A stretch of DNA of 64,000 nt from Perognathus longimembris pacificus (Eukaryota > Chordata > Mammalia > Rodentia > Heteromyidae). A model generated the notes under the pieces. That model was not told the origin of the DNA and did not search any database. It saw only the letters and a list, made by a program, of their open reading frames with translations. Within the stretch, counting starts at the first letter, position 1; each line of letters starts with the position of its first letter. The stretch is taken from NCBI RefSeq assembly GCF_023159225.1, contig NC_063168.1, positions 65,017,398 through 65,081,397 of the forward strand, given 5' to 3'. The translations under genes were made by a program, and so were the position numbers. Below are positions 45,409 to 58,906 of this stretch, piece after piece.

Positions 45409-45739
45409 TTAAAGACACCCTGTAAGAATTTAAGAGTTTGGGGAGGCAAGGAAAGGGATGTAGGCAATGTGAGGTATGGTTAGGGCTGGCAAGAACTTAG
45501 GGATTGAAAGGCAGGAGGGATAAAGGCAACTGTGGGCAACTTTATCTTTAGCACCCCCACCCCACGCAACATCTAATCAGAGAAAGAAGAATATCCACAG
45601 TGCTTAGTAGGAAAATGTAATGGTGATATTTATAGAGTGCTTTGGTACTGGTGGTTGTATTGCTAGAATGTGGTGCTGCTTAGACTGCCATAAGAGTTGC
45701 AGAGTTCTTTTGTCAGCATTAGTGGAAAAGTTTCATAAT
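45409..45739. other. No recognised feature
   Basis: Unique-looking short stretch. Confidence 0.4.
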
Positions 45740-45945
45740 AAAGAAATGTTAATGGGCCAAGAATCGCAAGACTTGGATAGAAATCTAGACTTCTGAATGG
45801 TGGTCTGAGTTTGAACAACCTCGTTGCTAGTGTATTAATTTTCCTCATCCATAAATTGGATGTGCTAAGTCCAAATCATGGTATTGTGAGGATTCCATTT
45901 AGGAATGTGTGTGATATTTGCAAAGCAACTTGTAGATAAAACAGG
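45740..45945 (+). mobile_element. Probable MIR, plus strand
   Basis: ttcctcatccataaattgga near 45,841 and ggtattgtgaggattccatt near 45,880, then ttgcaaagcaactt near 45,918, match the 3' two-thirds of MIR. Confidence 0.58.
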
Positions 45946-47147
45946 CTTCAATCATTTTTCTTGGTTTCATTAGGCTTTTAATGGATGTTTTTCAGAATAT
46001 GATCCATGAAACAGTAGTTCAAGTAGATAAATTAAGAATAAATAAGTGGGATACATTTAGAAAACCATAGTGCTACTCAATAGATTCTCTCCATTTTGAG
46101 AGTTACAATTAGGTATGCCTAAACCTTAAAGATTCTGAAAGAGTACAAACTTACAAATAAGAATAATGCACACAAAATAAAAATATGTGTGATTAATGAA
46201 TTTAGCAGTAGGCCCAGTTTTTCTTGCATGTAAATCTGGCTAAGGGAATTATAGAATTTAGTTTTCCATATGTTATACTTTGGAAAAGTTAATTCTTTTC
46301 AAATTTTTGAGCTTAAAAATATCTGGGTAAAACTCTGCCTCATACCATTGTAAGGTCTTCCAAACCATCCTGAAATGGAAGAGAAAGATTTAACATTGCA
46401 TGTCAAGTTTGCCCTCTGCCTTCACAAATAACTATATTTTGCATCCATACTTGGAGATTTGGGCAAAAGAATAATTTAGTACAATCTAGATAATTACAAA
46501 ACAAAGTAAAGTTTAAGGATGAAAGCAACAGATAAACCAATGCTGTTCTCTGTAACCCTGTTACTATATATTTTGAATCCAGATTTTAATATAGGGCTGT
46601 GATCTGTATGTGAACACAGAGGAATCTGATAAAGTCTGAAGATGGGAGAAAGTATCTCTGTATCATCTTTCTTTTATTAATTCCTTTAATGGGCATAACC
46701 TGATTACAAAGGCAAACATCACTATATTCAAAAGTTTTCATTCTGCTCTCCTTGCTCTTGGTAATCTCAGTTCTCACAGTTCTTTCTTGTTTCTCATGAA
46801 CTACTTCTCAGTTGACTGCATAATAGCTTACATAATGTTCTGCCCAGTCTTTTCCTTTCTGTTTGTGTACAGCTTGCATAACCTTACCCATGCTCCCTAC
46901 TGCTGTTTTTCTGCTGAACCACTTGCTCCTATACTCAGACATCAGCTATAAAATTATAAAATGAAAGATGACATCATTGACACACACCTAAGTTTAGGCA
47001 CTGTTTTTTATCTATTAATAGATTTCCCGAGAAAGTTCTGTGATATCTGTGAGCTTGGGACCCTTATCTAGAAATGTGATGTTAGTCTTGGCCAGCTTCA
47101 TGGTTGTGAATATTCTATGGGGTAAGGCACAAAATGTCCATAGTCAA
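45946..47147. other. No recognised gene
   Basis: AT-rich. A 63-codon minus frame at 46,586 is the only one of note and shows no family signal. Confidence 0.4.
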
Positions 47148-47407
47148 GCCAGGTGCTGGTGGCTCACACCTATAATCCTAACTACTCAGGAGCCTGAGAT
47201 CTGAGGATTGCAGTACGAAGCGCCAACCTGGGCAGGAAATTCCCTAAGACTCTTATATCCAATTAACCACCAGACAATTGGAAGTGGTGCTGTGGCTCAA
47301 ACCTTCATTTGCCTTGAACAAAAGAAGCTCAAGGACAGCACCCAAGCCCAGACAGAGTTCAAGTCCCAGGACCAGCAAAATAAGTAAGTAAGTAAATAAA
47401 TAAATGA
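47148..47407 (+). mobile_element. B1 plus Geo-type chimeric SINE, plus strand (best copy)
   Basis: The left half is a 7SL-derived monomer: tggtggctcacacctataat at 47,157, actactcaggagcctgagat, then caacctgggcaggaaattcc. A linker (ccaattaaccaccagacaat) follows. The right half is the tRNA-type Geo unit (gtggtgctgtggctcaaac, tgccttgaacaaaagaagct, agagttcaagtcccagga). The tail is (AAGT/AAAT)n. No clear target-site duplication was found. Confidence 0.88.
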
Positions 47408-48877
47408 AAGGTTCAGGGTCCAGAGGTTGAGGGCATACCATCAGATATGGTTACACAAAGGAAACATTTCTTATCCTGTTTTGTCATTTTCAGACCTTAG
47501 CTTACTATCCCCACACGTCTATTGAGCAAGAATACTGACTCCTTCAGGATACTATTGTAACATGCTCACCTCAAAATTCAGAGGGAAGATTTGATTTGGG
47601 GGAATTTCATTGTTCTCCTGCTATACAAAAAATACAAAGGAAGACTTTATAACATGGTCATATTGACACATGAATTAAGGAGAGTATATAACACTGTCCT
47701 GGATAAGTAACATCTTTAAGTATAAATCAATTGGATAGACTAGCATCATAAAGTAAATGCAAGAAATATGATGCTATTTTATCTCAGTCCTCATTGAATT
47801 ATTTCCAAGAATATACCATACGGAACCTAGCAAGAGAAAACAGGAAGCAGATTGGAAATCTATGATGGATGCAATATCAACTTATTTTTTATGCAATGAA
47901 AACTATAATGAAACTGCTTAATGAGGCAACAAGGCCTCTGTGCATCTGTGAGGACCTGTGCCTAGTGACAATATGGCTTTCCAAGTTTAGATGTCTACCT
48001 CCTGGATTTGGCCAGATCAAAGAATAAAGTCATGAGAATACATTGATCATTACATTTTTCTACTCATCTTCCCTTGACATCAGTAAACAGGACGCATGTA
48101 TGCATTCTTTGAGCCTTCTTGAGGTACTCTAGGCTTAGCAAATACAGCACTCAAAGCACCTGTACAGAGCACGTTTTTTACTAGACTGCAAGTAAAGTGG
48201 TGTGGAAAACAACATCTTTCTTGTCCCTGTGTGGTCACACAAAATCCAGAGCCAAGACCACTATGGAGAGAAACAGAAAGGAAAGATGCTAACAAGCAAT
48301 TTCTACATAACCCTCAACAGAACTAACATGCCTGAATCTTTGCTTCATTGAGGATTTTGTCTTGGGAATTAGTGCTCACCCAAGATCCACTTGGACAGAG
48401 ATGTTCAGAGGCTCAGCACCCTTGGCAGTGTGGGCTTGGAATCCATGATGCAATTTCTCAGGAGGATGTCCAGGGTGAGGGGTACCAGGGAACAGGCAGC
48501 TTTAAGAAGATTCCTGCCATATAACACTCGTACTAGACTGTTCACCAAGAAACATGCCATATCTGCATTTTGAAACAAGAGAATGTGATAATAGTCGCTA
48601 TTATTTCATCCTTATCATGAAAGAAAGGAAGGAATTCACAGACTCAGGTAACACAAAGAAATTTCAGGAAGATAAGAAAATGAGAGTAGTTCATTGGTTT
48701 TAGTAGTATGGAGGTCAAAAATAACCTGATAGGATTACTTCTGATCAAGTTTACTGAGCAGTCAATGGAACAAGGGAGAAAGACACAGAGTGTACAAAGC
48801 CTTTCAAAAAATGGTGTGAGAAAAAATGGAAACTAGTCTTCAACTAGAAATCAATCCATACACCAATAAAATCATGC
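47408..48877. other. No recognised gene
   Basis: Opposite-strand frames at 48,080-48,295 (-) and 48,391-48,573 (+) show no family signal. Confidence 0.4.
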
Positions 48878-49080
48878 TTTTTTGGGGGGGGCAGTGCTGG
48901 GGCTTGAGACTCAGGGGCTGAGCACTGTCCCTGGCTTCTTTTTGCTCAAGGCTAGCACTCTACCTCTTGAGCCACAGCGCCACTTCCAGCTTTTTCTGTT
49001 TTGGTGGTACTGAGGAATCGAACCCTTGGCTTCATGCTTGGTAGGCAAGCACTCTACCACTAAACCACATTCCCAGTGTG
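48878..49080 (-). mobile_element. IDL-Geo SINE, older subfamily, minus strand
   Basis: Complement of right monomer (gcagtgctggggcttgagac, gcactctacctcttgagcc) then left monomer (gaatcgaacccttggcttca, caagcactctaccactaaac). It ends near cattcccagtgtg. The tail side carries a G8 run in place of a clean T run. Confidence 0.9.
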
Positions 49081-50285
49081 CCCCACCTTTTATTGTATTT
49101 TATTGACTAAAATTGGCAGCACAAGGTAATGTTAAAACCTTCATGGGTCCCAGTCCTTCCATATTTTCCACCTCCATGATTCTTACCTAGTCAAGTTCTC
49201 CACACTATTTATGGCTTTCTTGGATTCCACACCTTGCAGGAGTAAAATCTCTCAGGGCCACTGGAAATTCATGTATAAAGTACAAGGCTGCAGAAAGGAT
49301 GTAAAACAGAATTAATGAAACTATGTTTTGCCCCACAGTACTTAACACATCCTTATGCCCTCAAGCTGAAAGATTAGTATTCTTTGATTTCTCAAGATAT
49401 AAATTATCCAATTATCATTCTGGAGATCCAGAGGGAATGGTCTGACCCATTTAGCTGAAGCTTTACATCCATGGCTAGAAGCTGCTCAGAAGGAATCAGT
49501 TCCAACCATGACTATACAATAGTGACTATCTCCAAAGGGGTCAAGCTCTTTCCCCAGAGAATGATTTCACTCAATAGCTTCCACTTGCAACTGGCTATTT
49601 CTGGAGCTGTGTTCTTTAAAACGATTTCCAAGAGCTTTTGAGTCCCAGATAAACAGAGACTATTATGATATGGTTTTGAGCAGAACTACCGGGTCATTCC
49701 TGAGAGTTTCTTTTTTTTTCTTCAATAAGAAAATACAGCAAATATTACTAATTAGTGGGGCAGAGAATTGTTCACATGCATTAATGAGTACATATTAGGA
49801 AATAAAATTCTAAGAAAAACATAGACTATGGAAGTGTTTAAAGAACTTTGAATGAGGTGTTATAACCAAAGATAACTTTTTACTGATCTGTTGTCATGTC
49901 AAGAAAATTAGATACAAACAAACCTACAATCCAAAGTGAAATTTTGTGTTCACTGAATAATTCTTGACAAACTACTTGTGCCTGAAGCACTCCCAGGGGA
50001 GCTTCTTTTCACCAGTTGTTTCCCTTGATACCTGTGGAAAGTTGTCCAGTATGACTCCTCTCTAAATCAGAGTTAAGTTTTTTGATACAATGTGTGCAAC
50101 TCCATGCATACAAAAATAGAAGCTCTTTACATAGGCCTTGTCTGCTTCATGTTGGTCTTGTTAAAGAATCAAGACATGGATAAATAGCTTATCCAAAATG
50201 TCTCAATGATCTAGAATCAAATTCAAAAACAGCACGTAGGTCTCCTGTTCAACATCTCTAAGATAATTGGAAATATAATTTGATT
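49081..50285. other. No recognised gene
   Basis: Unique-looking sequence. No supported coding region or repeat. Confidence 0.4.
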
Positions 50286-50304
50286 AAGAATGAGAGTATC
50301 TCAG

Positions 50305-50524
50305 GGGATGGGGATATGGCCTAGTGGCAAGAGTGCCTGCCTCATATACATGAGGCCCTGGGTTTGATTCCCCAGAACCACATATACAGAAAATGGCCAG
50401 AAGTGGCGCTGTGGCTCAAGTGGCAGAGTGCTAGCCTTGAGCAAAAAAAAGAAGCCAGGGACAGTGCTCAGGCCCAGAGTCCAAGCCCCAGGACTGGCCA
50501 AAAATAAAAAAGAAAAAAAAAAAG
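50305..50524 (+). mobile_element. IDL-Geo SINE, intermediate subfamily, plus strand
   Basis: Complete element with gcctcatatacatgaggcc, gggtttgattcc, gagcaaaaaaaagaagcc and gagtccaagccccaggac. The tail is A-rich with T and G interruptions. A perfect 19-bp target-site duplication, aagaatgagagtatctcag, lies at 50,286-50,304 and 50,525-50,543. Confidence 0.96.
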
Positions 50525-50543
50525 AAGAATGAGAGTATCTCAG

Positions 50544-53500
50544 TCCTATATTTTGATTTTGGCATTAAAAAGCTGGGTGGTTCAAAGCAATGCCCTTATA
50601 TTCTGAGTTTTGGTTTCTTTGCCAGGCACAATATGCTGGGAGAATAAAAATGTAAGAAAGGCATATTCAGGAATATCTTCATAAATTAACTCAGAATGTG
50701 CTCATAAAAATATTTATCATAAAATACATTTTAGTCTGTAGCAAATAAAGTATGCTGTGGATCTTTGGTCAAACACTATAGTCTTAGGCTAGGGAACTTC
50801 TCTAAGCTGAATGCATGTTTCCTCTGGACTATGTCTCACATTCTAATTCAAGCCTCTTATTTGAACCGTGAAAATGGTAGGATTACATCTTCAGCCAGTC
50901 TGTCTGTAGCAGAAAAAAAATACTTAAAAAGAGATGGCAGCTAGGGTTTTTTTTATGTATGACTGACAACACCTTTGCTCTGTAGTGATGGTGGCAGGGT
51001 TGTAGGAGGAAGGGAAGGGAAGGATTAAAACTGTGTTTGTGCAGGGAACATAATATTCAAAACCATTTACAAAAGCCCTATCTCTTCTTCCTCTTCAGGA
51101 GTGGTATAGTATATGCTGCAAGATGCACAGAGTCCATGTATGTGTGTGTATGTATCTACACATCTACATATGCATGTATATAACATATATATATACATAA
51201 TAACATGCCTACTAAATATTTACCACTTGTCCAGGTCACTAATATGTCCAGATACACAGATGTTGAAGTGTGTGTCTATTAGGTAAAGCTTCCAGAGACA
51301 TTACATTGTTTGATGAATAAGCACATTGCTTGGTAGATACCTTCTTATCTTCTTATTAATGAGATGCCCAGAGCTCAGATTAACTCCCAGAGACTTTGAA
51401 GATTGCCTCAATAGGCTTTATTAAGAATCAGAGTATTATCACCACCAGTTACCCTTTAGCCACCCATTTTGAAATTTGGATATAAAAGTGGTCCCATTTT
51501 CTTGCCCAGTTTTATTTCCCCTGGTGGGTCTATTATCTCCAAGGGACACCCATATTTATCCGCCTTAATAATGTGCTTCATTGTTTTCCAAAGCACTAAA
51601 GATAAATGGATTTAGAAAGAGGAATGGAATTGAATTTCTCTCCCTTTTTGATAACCTAGTAGGAATTCCAAAATGATTACTTGAGAGATTTTCCTCACTG
51701 TGAATAGATTATTGTCCATGCTACATTTTAATTTCTCTCCTTCTACATCATTTTTGACAAAAAAAGAATAGTATTAAAGACTGCATTATTTACTCCTTGT
51801 AGGGCTGAAGTAAAAAAGGTGAACAAGATTCCATTAATTAAGAGTGTGTGCTGGAGGGAGAGATACTTGTGGGTCACTCTTTTGGTTGTTAATTTTGTGG
51901 TAAGTAAGTTGTGCCCTGTAGCACTTTGTGTCTAATTCACTCTCCCTTTAGACATTTAAATGTTAATTATCTTGGTGTTTTTGTTTAAATTATTGCATGT
52001 GGCTTTTCCATGCCCAGTGCCCTGAATATCATGAGCCATTACTGAGCTTTGTGTTTGCTAAGATATTGCAGCTTCTATTTCTTGTCTAATGATAGGATGA
52101 ATACTTCATGCAGAGTTGTAGACTTGATTGATAGTGTCTTCCAATCTGTTGGGCCATTAGAGGGAAATCTGAAGAAGGAAGAGGAGACAAAAGGCCTTGA
52201 GACCTGTGTGTGACAAGGTAGGGAAGTAGAAGTCTAATATGAACATGAAGAGATCTTAATGAAGCCCTAAAAAGATTGGCATGTATGTCAGGATTTAGCT
52301 AAGATGTCACATAACAACAAAATTGTCTTGAAATGCTATCTGGCACAGCAATATATGTTGAAAAAAACATTGTCTTTTGATAATAAATTTTAACTGACCT
52401 CCCCTAAGAGAGAGAGAGAGAGAAATAGACAGTGTGTATATGTATTTCATGACTTATTAAATAGATTAGCTGCATTGATTTTTACTCTGAGATTTCCAGG
52501 CAATCACACAATACTTGAATTTTTCAATCCTGTTGCTACATTATATGTTAATAAAAGCCAATAGCAAACATTTTAAAAAGTTTTCCTAGATTAGGGCCTT
52601 TCCAAGAATCAATACTCTCATTGACATGGTTCAAAAAGCTATCAATTCTATGAGGACTATTAATGGCTTCAGAAGCATGCATGTAAACACCAGGAGAGAA
52701 ATCAATGCCCTTTCTAAATCATCAATAATTCTAGATGGCAATTGAAATTATGAAGAAGTTATATGCACTGCATATCTCTCAGCATTGGAAAGTTTCCAGG
52801 ATCCCATCATGGATTCTGGCCTCCACATATTCAGGGCACAGTTGTAGGTTAGGCCTTGTTGAACTGGTAACACAGGTACAGGTTGTTACCTCAGAGCTTC
52901 TAAGATGTAGAGTAAAACCTTACTGATATGACAGACAGCAAACTCCACTCCATAGGAAGAAAGGCAAAATAGCTTTACTGTAGTATACGAAGTTCCAAGA
53001 GAGTAGAAGAGATTATAGAGTTGAGAATACTGTCTACTTTTTCTGCTGTGTTTCCCCAGTCCTTCTCATTATATATTCCTCTGGGTGACTTTAAGACTAT
53101 CACCTGAAATCCAAGAAGTTACCAACAGTCACTGGCTACTCATTAATTCTAGATAAACTGTAGTTAATCAGTTTTCTAGCAAACCCCAAACTGTTAAGAA
53201 ATCTACAAAGTCGAATTGCATATTACATTCCACTTGGGCTAATAAAAGGATCACTCAGGAGTCCATATTAAATGGCAGCCTCTATTTTATTCCATCTTGT
53301 TCAAATGCCTCAGTGGTTACCGGACAATCCTTACTTTCTCATGCAGGGAGTATTCAGCACTTTTTATGTCCTTCCTCATATTATAGGGTGAGAGTAAAAA
53401 GTGTGTCAAGTGAGAGTACAACCTCCCTGCCCCAAATATTGCCTTGTACAGCAGTGACCAGAACTTTCATCCTTCAACATGGTACCCTCTTTTCCATAGT

Positions 53501-53902
53501 CAACTCTGTTGTTGATTGAATATTATTTTAAGAGTACAAAATTTTTATTAAAATAAAAATGTTTACATATGAAATGACAGCTCCTGCTCAAGAAAAGAAT
53601 TAATAGGAGAAGAAAACGATCTTGGGAGCTCCTCAGTGCAGTAATGAATTCAACATTCTTCAATCAAATTTAAATTTTAATTATAGGTAATTGTTCTTTT
53701 TTAAAAATGAAGTACTTTTGATACAATGCTCCATTATTATATAATTAGGTAATTAACTCCCTTAATCACATAATAACTTACTTTTTTTCTTCATGTTTTC
53801 TTTAAATATTTATATAATGTGCCCATTTTTATAGCCACGATGCTTATCATAATCATATGTAAAAATCAGGGTAGACAGGGGAAAAGCTTGGAGGAAATTG
53901 TC
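50544..53902. other. No recognised gene; minor simple repeats
   Basis: Contains a TG/TA-rich stretch (about 51,140-51,200) and a (GA)n run. Short frames at 52,735-52,926 and 53,313-53,519 show no family signal. Confidence 0.4.
52407..52422. repeat. (GA)n microsatellite
   Basis: Eight GA units. Confidence 0.9.
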
Positions 53903-54298
53903 TTAGTCTGTTTTCTGCTAATGTAAGTAAAGACCTGAGGATGGGTACTTCCTAAGGAGCAAAGTTTTACTTGCCTTAAGATTCGCATGCTGGGCTGTCC
54001 AAATGGTATATTACACCAGTACCTTGGTGAGAACCCCCATCAGTGTCACAGTAAGGTAATGAAACACAAAAGGGACCAAGTTCAACCAGCAGAGACAGAG
54101 GGGCCTCATTTTATACCAATCTGCTTTCTTAAAACTAATTCAGATCAAGAGACCAGCAGTAATCCCTTGTTCAGACCTTGTCCTCACAACCTACTCTCAG
54201 TAGGCCCAATAGCTTAAGGCTCCATGCCCATTACCAAATCACCATCCTAACGACCAATTTCACATACAATAGGACCTTGAAAAACAGAGTCAAACCAG
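53903..54298 (-). mobile_element. MaLR-like solo LTR, minus strand
   Basis: The + strand begins ttagtctgttttctgctaat, continues with aagacctgaggatgggtac and a series matching the complement of an ERVL-MaLR LTR (MST/MLT1 type), and ends gtcaaaccag near 54,298. About 400 bp fits a solo LTR. No internal retroviral coding sequence is seen. The 76-codon + frame inside it is not a gene. Confidence 0.65.
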
Positions 54299-54860
54299 AC
54301 ACCCATTGCTATTTCTATTATGTGTACTTGGTTTACCAGTTAACTAAATGTTTGTGATGTCCCTCCTGTATTGCCAAAATTATGGCAGACACTTGATGCA
54401 TCCATCAGCTAGCCACTTTATGTTACCATTCAAAAATGCTTCTGGTACTGAGCCCAGAGAAAAAGGATAGAAAAAAAGAACTAAGAAATCATCTTTGAGA
54501 AAAATGAGCTGACAATTTCATGAAAGATAATCATGACTCCTCCTGATAAGGAAATCACATTGAAATTAGGAAAGGATGTGCAATGCCTGTCATAGATATG
54601 AGGAATAATTGAATGCACTGCAGCACCGATGGGAGAATGCTGATTTCTGGCTATTTCCAAACTTCTGTTGACCTAGAATTGGTTATAGTTTACACTCTGG
54701 GTTAAATCTGCATCGCATAGAATTTCCTACAAATTTGTTGGGTGGGTTTATCCGTGCCCCAGTTTTTGCTTCTTACTCAATAAGTTAGCATGAAATGGCA
54801 TTCCTTTTTCAATGTTAACACATGGCCAAGGAATTTGTATGTGTGTGTAATGGGGGTGAG
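54299..54860. other. No recognised feature
   Basis: Unique-looking interval. Confidence 0.4.
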
Positions 54861-55076
54861 AGGGCTATACTAGAGTTTAAACTCAGGGCCTGAGCTCTGT
54901 TCCTGAGCTTTGTTGCTCAAGGCTAGCACTCTACCACTTGAGCCACAGCTCCATTTCCAGATCTTGGTGGTTAACTGGAGATCAAAGTCTCATGGACTTT
55001 CTGCCTCAGCTAGCTTTAGGCTGTAACCCTCAAATCTCAGCCTCCTGAGTAGCTCAGACTGCAGTTTTAGACCCAG
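54861..55076 (-). mobile_element. B1 plus Geo-type chimeric SINE, minus strand
   Basis: Complement of the Geo-type unit (aaactcagggcctgagctct near 54,879, gctagcactctaccacttg near 54,923). Then the linker tggttaactggagatcaaag, and the B1 half with atctcagcctcctgagtagc near 55,035. Confidence 0.82.
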
Positions 55077-58000
55077 CCAGGAATTATTTTCAAACTTCTA
55101 TTTCTCCTAGAGATGGATATCTAAACAGAATTTCAGCCTTTATTCCTGGTTAAAGTTTAAATAGACCTCAATTTTCTTGCAAGACTTTTAGAACTTAACA
55201 GAGTCAAAATTGTTTCTAGAACACAGAAATGTAGTATTATAAGTATTGCTGCTTTTGTATTTTAGTTTTTCTATTTTGATTAGGTATAGATACAAAACCA
55301 GAATCAAATCACACTAAATGTTTTGGTTTAGGACTCATATAAAACAGCCTTCAATGCTGAGTATGGGAAAAACTGGAGGGTTCTATGTCTTGCAAATTTA
55401 AAAGGCATTTGAAACAACTCCTGTTTCAGGAATCTCCTTCCTTATGGTGGTGTTCTAATGATTATTTCCAGTAGGTGTAGAACTAGAATATTCTTTGAAC
55501 TATAGTAGTAGATTTAAATCATTTAACAAATAAAAGAAGAAAAAGGTAAAAGAAGAGAAGAAAATCAGGAAAACAATATCCTCTAATTGCTGATTTATTC
55601 AAACATTGTTGCATAATGAATCTACCTACTGGTAGTTACACTGGTCTGTGGAATAGGGGTGTTTTTGTCTAGAAGAAAACTATACAGACTCCAGAGGCAA
55701 TCTAAAACTAAGGAATGAGAGTCCCCACTTACAAAACAGTGGTAATTGTTTAAACAGTCAGTTGCACTTCAACATTAGTGAGAAATTTAATGAGTAATTG
55801 TGCTTGTAACACTTTTTTGAAACTATCCTCAAGTCAGTTTTTCCTTTTCTATAATTAATAAAAAGAGCATATCATGAGCTAAAAGCAATATTATAATGAA
55901 CTCCCTAGCTGATTGTCTGCTTCACTTGAGATGTCTACTACGGATTGAATTTACTCCAGGATTTTTGTTTTTTGTGAGGAAGTGTGGTAAATGTCAGAGG
56001 GTCACTGGAAAAGTGACATTGCCCCTAGGTTGGCCCAGTTTACCTACTATTGGGAGCTACTCTTTTTCAGGGAAATGCCATCTACTGGGAACAGTAGAAG
56101 AACAGTTGAATATTTCACTCAGTTCCTGGGATCATTATTCAATGTACATTCTGGCTCTGATGTAGAGATGGAAAACAGAGACTCTGATTTGCTAAGGAAA
56201 AGTTCCATAAGTGAAATCAGATCTCTACTTTATTTTTTTTTATATTTGCACACTGCTTCAAAGAAACCAGGTTTAATGGCACAGAATTATAATGCTTATA
56301 ATCATTTATTACTTCTATCTTGGCTAATCAGTAGTATTTGAGCTTGACGAGTGACTAAATTCTCTTTCCTATAGTACCTTGAGGGATATAGATTTTCTTT
56401 TTCAGTATTGTTTCTCTCTGTTTCTCACCTGTTATTATTAAGTTCCTTTAAAGTACACTATGTGCCTTGATGTGTACAATCTTTAAAGGAGCAGATATTT
56501 TTGAGAAATTTTAATAATGGCTTTAAAAAAACACAATCTTGAAATTCAGAAGGCTAAATTCAGATCCAGAGATTAAAAAGCATAACATATGTAGATTCCA
56601 ATGGTGTAAATCACTTGAAAAAACTAACTTTGAGTTGAACAAAATAAATACCAGGAAGCAGGACTATGTGTTGTCTGAGAGTGGGAGTTCTCAAGGGGTG
56701 AGGAGAAGACTAATGGAGGGAGGACATGTGTCAAATGTGGTCAAAAATCCAATGCATATCTGGGAACACAGAATTTGGTCAACTGGGGTGATGGGTGAGG
56801 TTAGGAGAGATGGGGAAATGATAAAATGGGTGACATGAATCCAGTTTCATTAAACTCACACACTGGCAGTTATAAATAATAGTATAATTCAAAATAGTGT
56901 GGAAACAGCAACCTGGAAGTGTTGAAGTGTTCTTCCAGCAACTAACTTTGCCAGATATGAATCCACATTGAAGTCCATCCTCTACTGGGGATATGAGATT
57001 TCGTTCAGTTAACTACACCCGCGCTAACACATATGTAAGCACCTGGGTTCATTCTCTTTTCCAGTGGTTTTATGACTACTGAGTTTTCGTGGTAGATAGA
57101 GGATGGTGGTGGCAGCATAAAAAAGCAAATCCCTCTGAACTTAAATTTCATACTCTGTTAAAAACAAAAGCCAGAATTTTCCATTGTTGTTAGCCAAAGG
57201 AGGGGGTATGCAGAGGTCACAAGTTTTAGCTCCACAGCAGGATTCTGGTATATTGAACTTACAGCCTCCAGTTTTTCTACTTCAATGCACCATTTTTATT
57301 CCTTCCTCCGTTCTGACCTCAGTCCTGTCTCTTGACGAAGTTTGTTTATAAGGTTTCTCTGCCCCAAAGCATCGTCTTAATATACATGCCATAAAGCAAT
57401 GAAACCAAGTTTGTAAAAACCACACTTTCTTCTACTACTACTATGTGGCACAAAGTAGAATTCATAAATTTGAAGTGGAGATCTTCTCACAGGCACCTGA
57501 ACTTCAAACAGGTGCTGATAATAGAGGATGACCAGAATTTTCAGTGGAGCTACTCTGGGATCCGGGCAGTTGTGGTACTCTGCCTGAGACTTAATGAGGA
57601 GTTAAAAATATCTGACAATCCTGTCCTGGCTGGTTCAAGTGTATGCCATCCTGCCTTGCAGGGGGACCATTCTATCAAACCAGTCAGTTGATGAGCAGCA
57701 GAAAGTCAGTAATGGCAAAGGCCATTTTCCCTGCATGGGATAGATTCAAATGCACAGAAAGTACCAGGTCAAAAGTTCAAAGTGGTGCTTTTTCCTTCTT
57801 CTGGTAGGAGTAGTGGGATCACAAGGGAGAGAAGGAGGTGCACTTTACAGGAACTGAAAAGAGAGGATTTTGAAAGTCCATAAACTAGTTACAGTCAAAA
57901 GGCAGCTACACGACATTAGACTCATAAGACTACAACAAAAGTTTCAGGCTGACAGTGTGCCTTCATTCTGATGGGAAAAATAAAAGTGCTTCCTCGCATT

Positions 58001-58690
58001 CTGGCATCCCAGCAAGGAAAAAAAAAAAGGTATTAGCAGAAGTCTGAGCCTTTGGGGGTCTGGCCCGCATCCCAGCCATATCCTGAGATAATGGCAGGAC
58101 TTCCAAAAATTCTTGTGGCAGCGTTCTGCATTTCCTGTCCTAAATGGTTGGGCCATCTGGAATGTCGATTATGGAAGCATTAAATTTGTGGAACTGTCCT
58201 CACAGACTCTCCAAACTACTGCAAGTGTTTTATACAGTAAAAATAAGAGGAGGTGAAACAAATTATATGGATTAACGACACCACTAGTGAAGGAGCCACG
58301 AATATACTGGAATCATCTGGAAAATGCCAGAATATAGAAACTAAGACACTTCCCTGAGTAATTTTTGAAGTATACATTTTTAGGAGTTAAAACTGAACCT
58401 TACAAGTTAGCATTTTGGCTATGATTACTTCCTGGGTTCCCCAGAGCTTTCTCCCTTGGGTATATACATGGATGGTCGCCATGGAGCCTTGATGAAGAGA
58501 GCCACATAGAGAGCACAGCAATCACATCTTCCAAAACCTACCACATCATTTTAATGCTAGACAGGCCAGACTCTCTTACAAAGACAAAACAAAACAAAAC
58601 AAAAAAACAGAATTGTTCTTCTTGGATACCATTGTCATTCTGGAATGTATGGGGGAAAGTACTGACAAGTAAAAACAGGTAGTAAGAAAT
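55077..58690. other. No recognised gene
   Basis: About 3.6 kb of unique-looking DNA. The longest frames (55,991-56,341, 116 codons; 56,539-56,838, 99 codons; both +) have no domain, signal or transmembrane pattern I can defend. A CAAAA run lies at 58,581-58,607. Confidence 0.42.
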
Positions 58691-58695
58691 TTAGA

Positions 58696-58906
58696 GGGCT
58701 GGGGATATAGCCTAGTGGCAAGAGTGCCTGCCTCGGATACATGAGGCCCTAGGTTCGATTCCCCAGCACCACATATACAGAAAACGGCCAGAAGCGGCGC
58801 TGTGGCTCAAGTGGCAGAGTGCTAACCTTGAGCGGGAAGAAGCCAGGGACAGTGCTCAGGCCCTGAGTCCAAGGCCCAGGACTGGCCAAAAAAAAAAAAA
58901 AAAAAA
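58696..58906 (+). mobile_element. Young IDL-Geo SINE, plus strand, abutting a full-length L1
   Basis: Complete two-monomer element with the young diagnostic forms (gcctcggatac, cctaggttcgattcc, gagcgggaagaag, aaggcccaggac) and an A19 tail (58,888-58,906). Unlike most other copies here, I find no matching duplication on its 3' side. The sequence after the tail (gtatgttag) does not resemble its 5' flank (gtaagaaatttaga). The L1 begins within about ten bases of the tail. This fits an L1 insertion at or near the SINE tail, with the SINE's 3' flank displaced beyond the L1. Confidence 0.94.

Noticed and set aside
55991..56341. 116-codon plus frame
   Set aside because: No domain, overlaps another frame, and gives no evidence of an exon. 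A length like this is expected by chance in 64 kb.
58500..58607. Decayed B1 ending in CAAAA repeats
   Set aside because: The tail-like run is clear but the sequence upstream does not show the B1 core.
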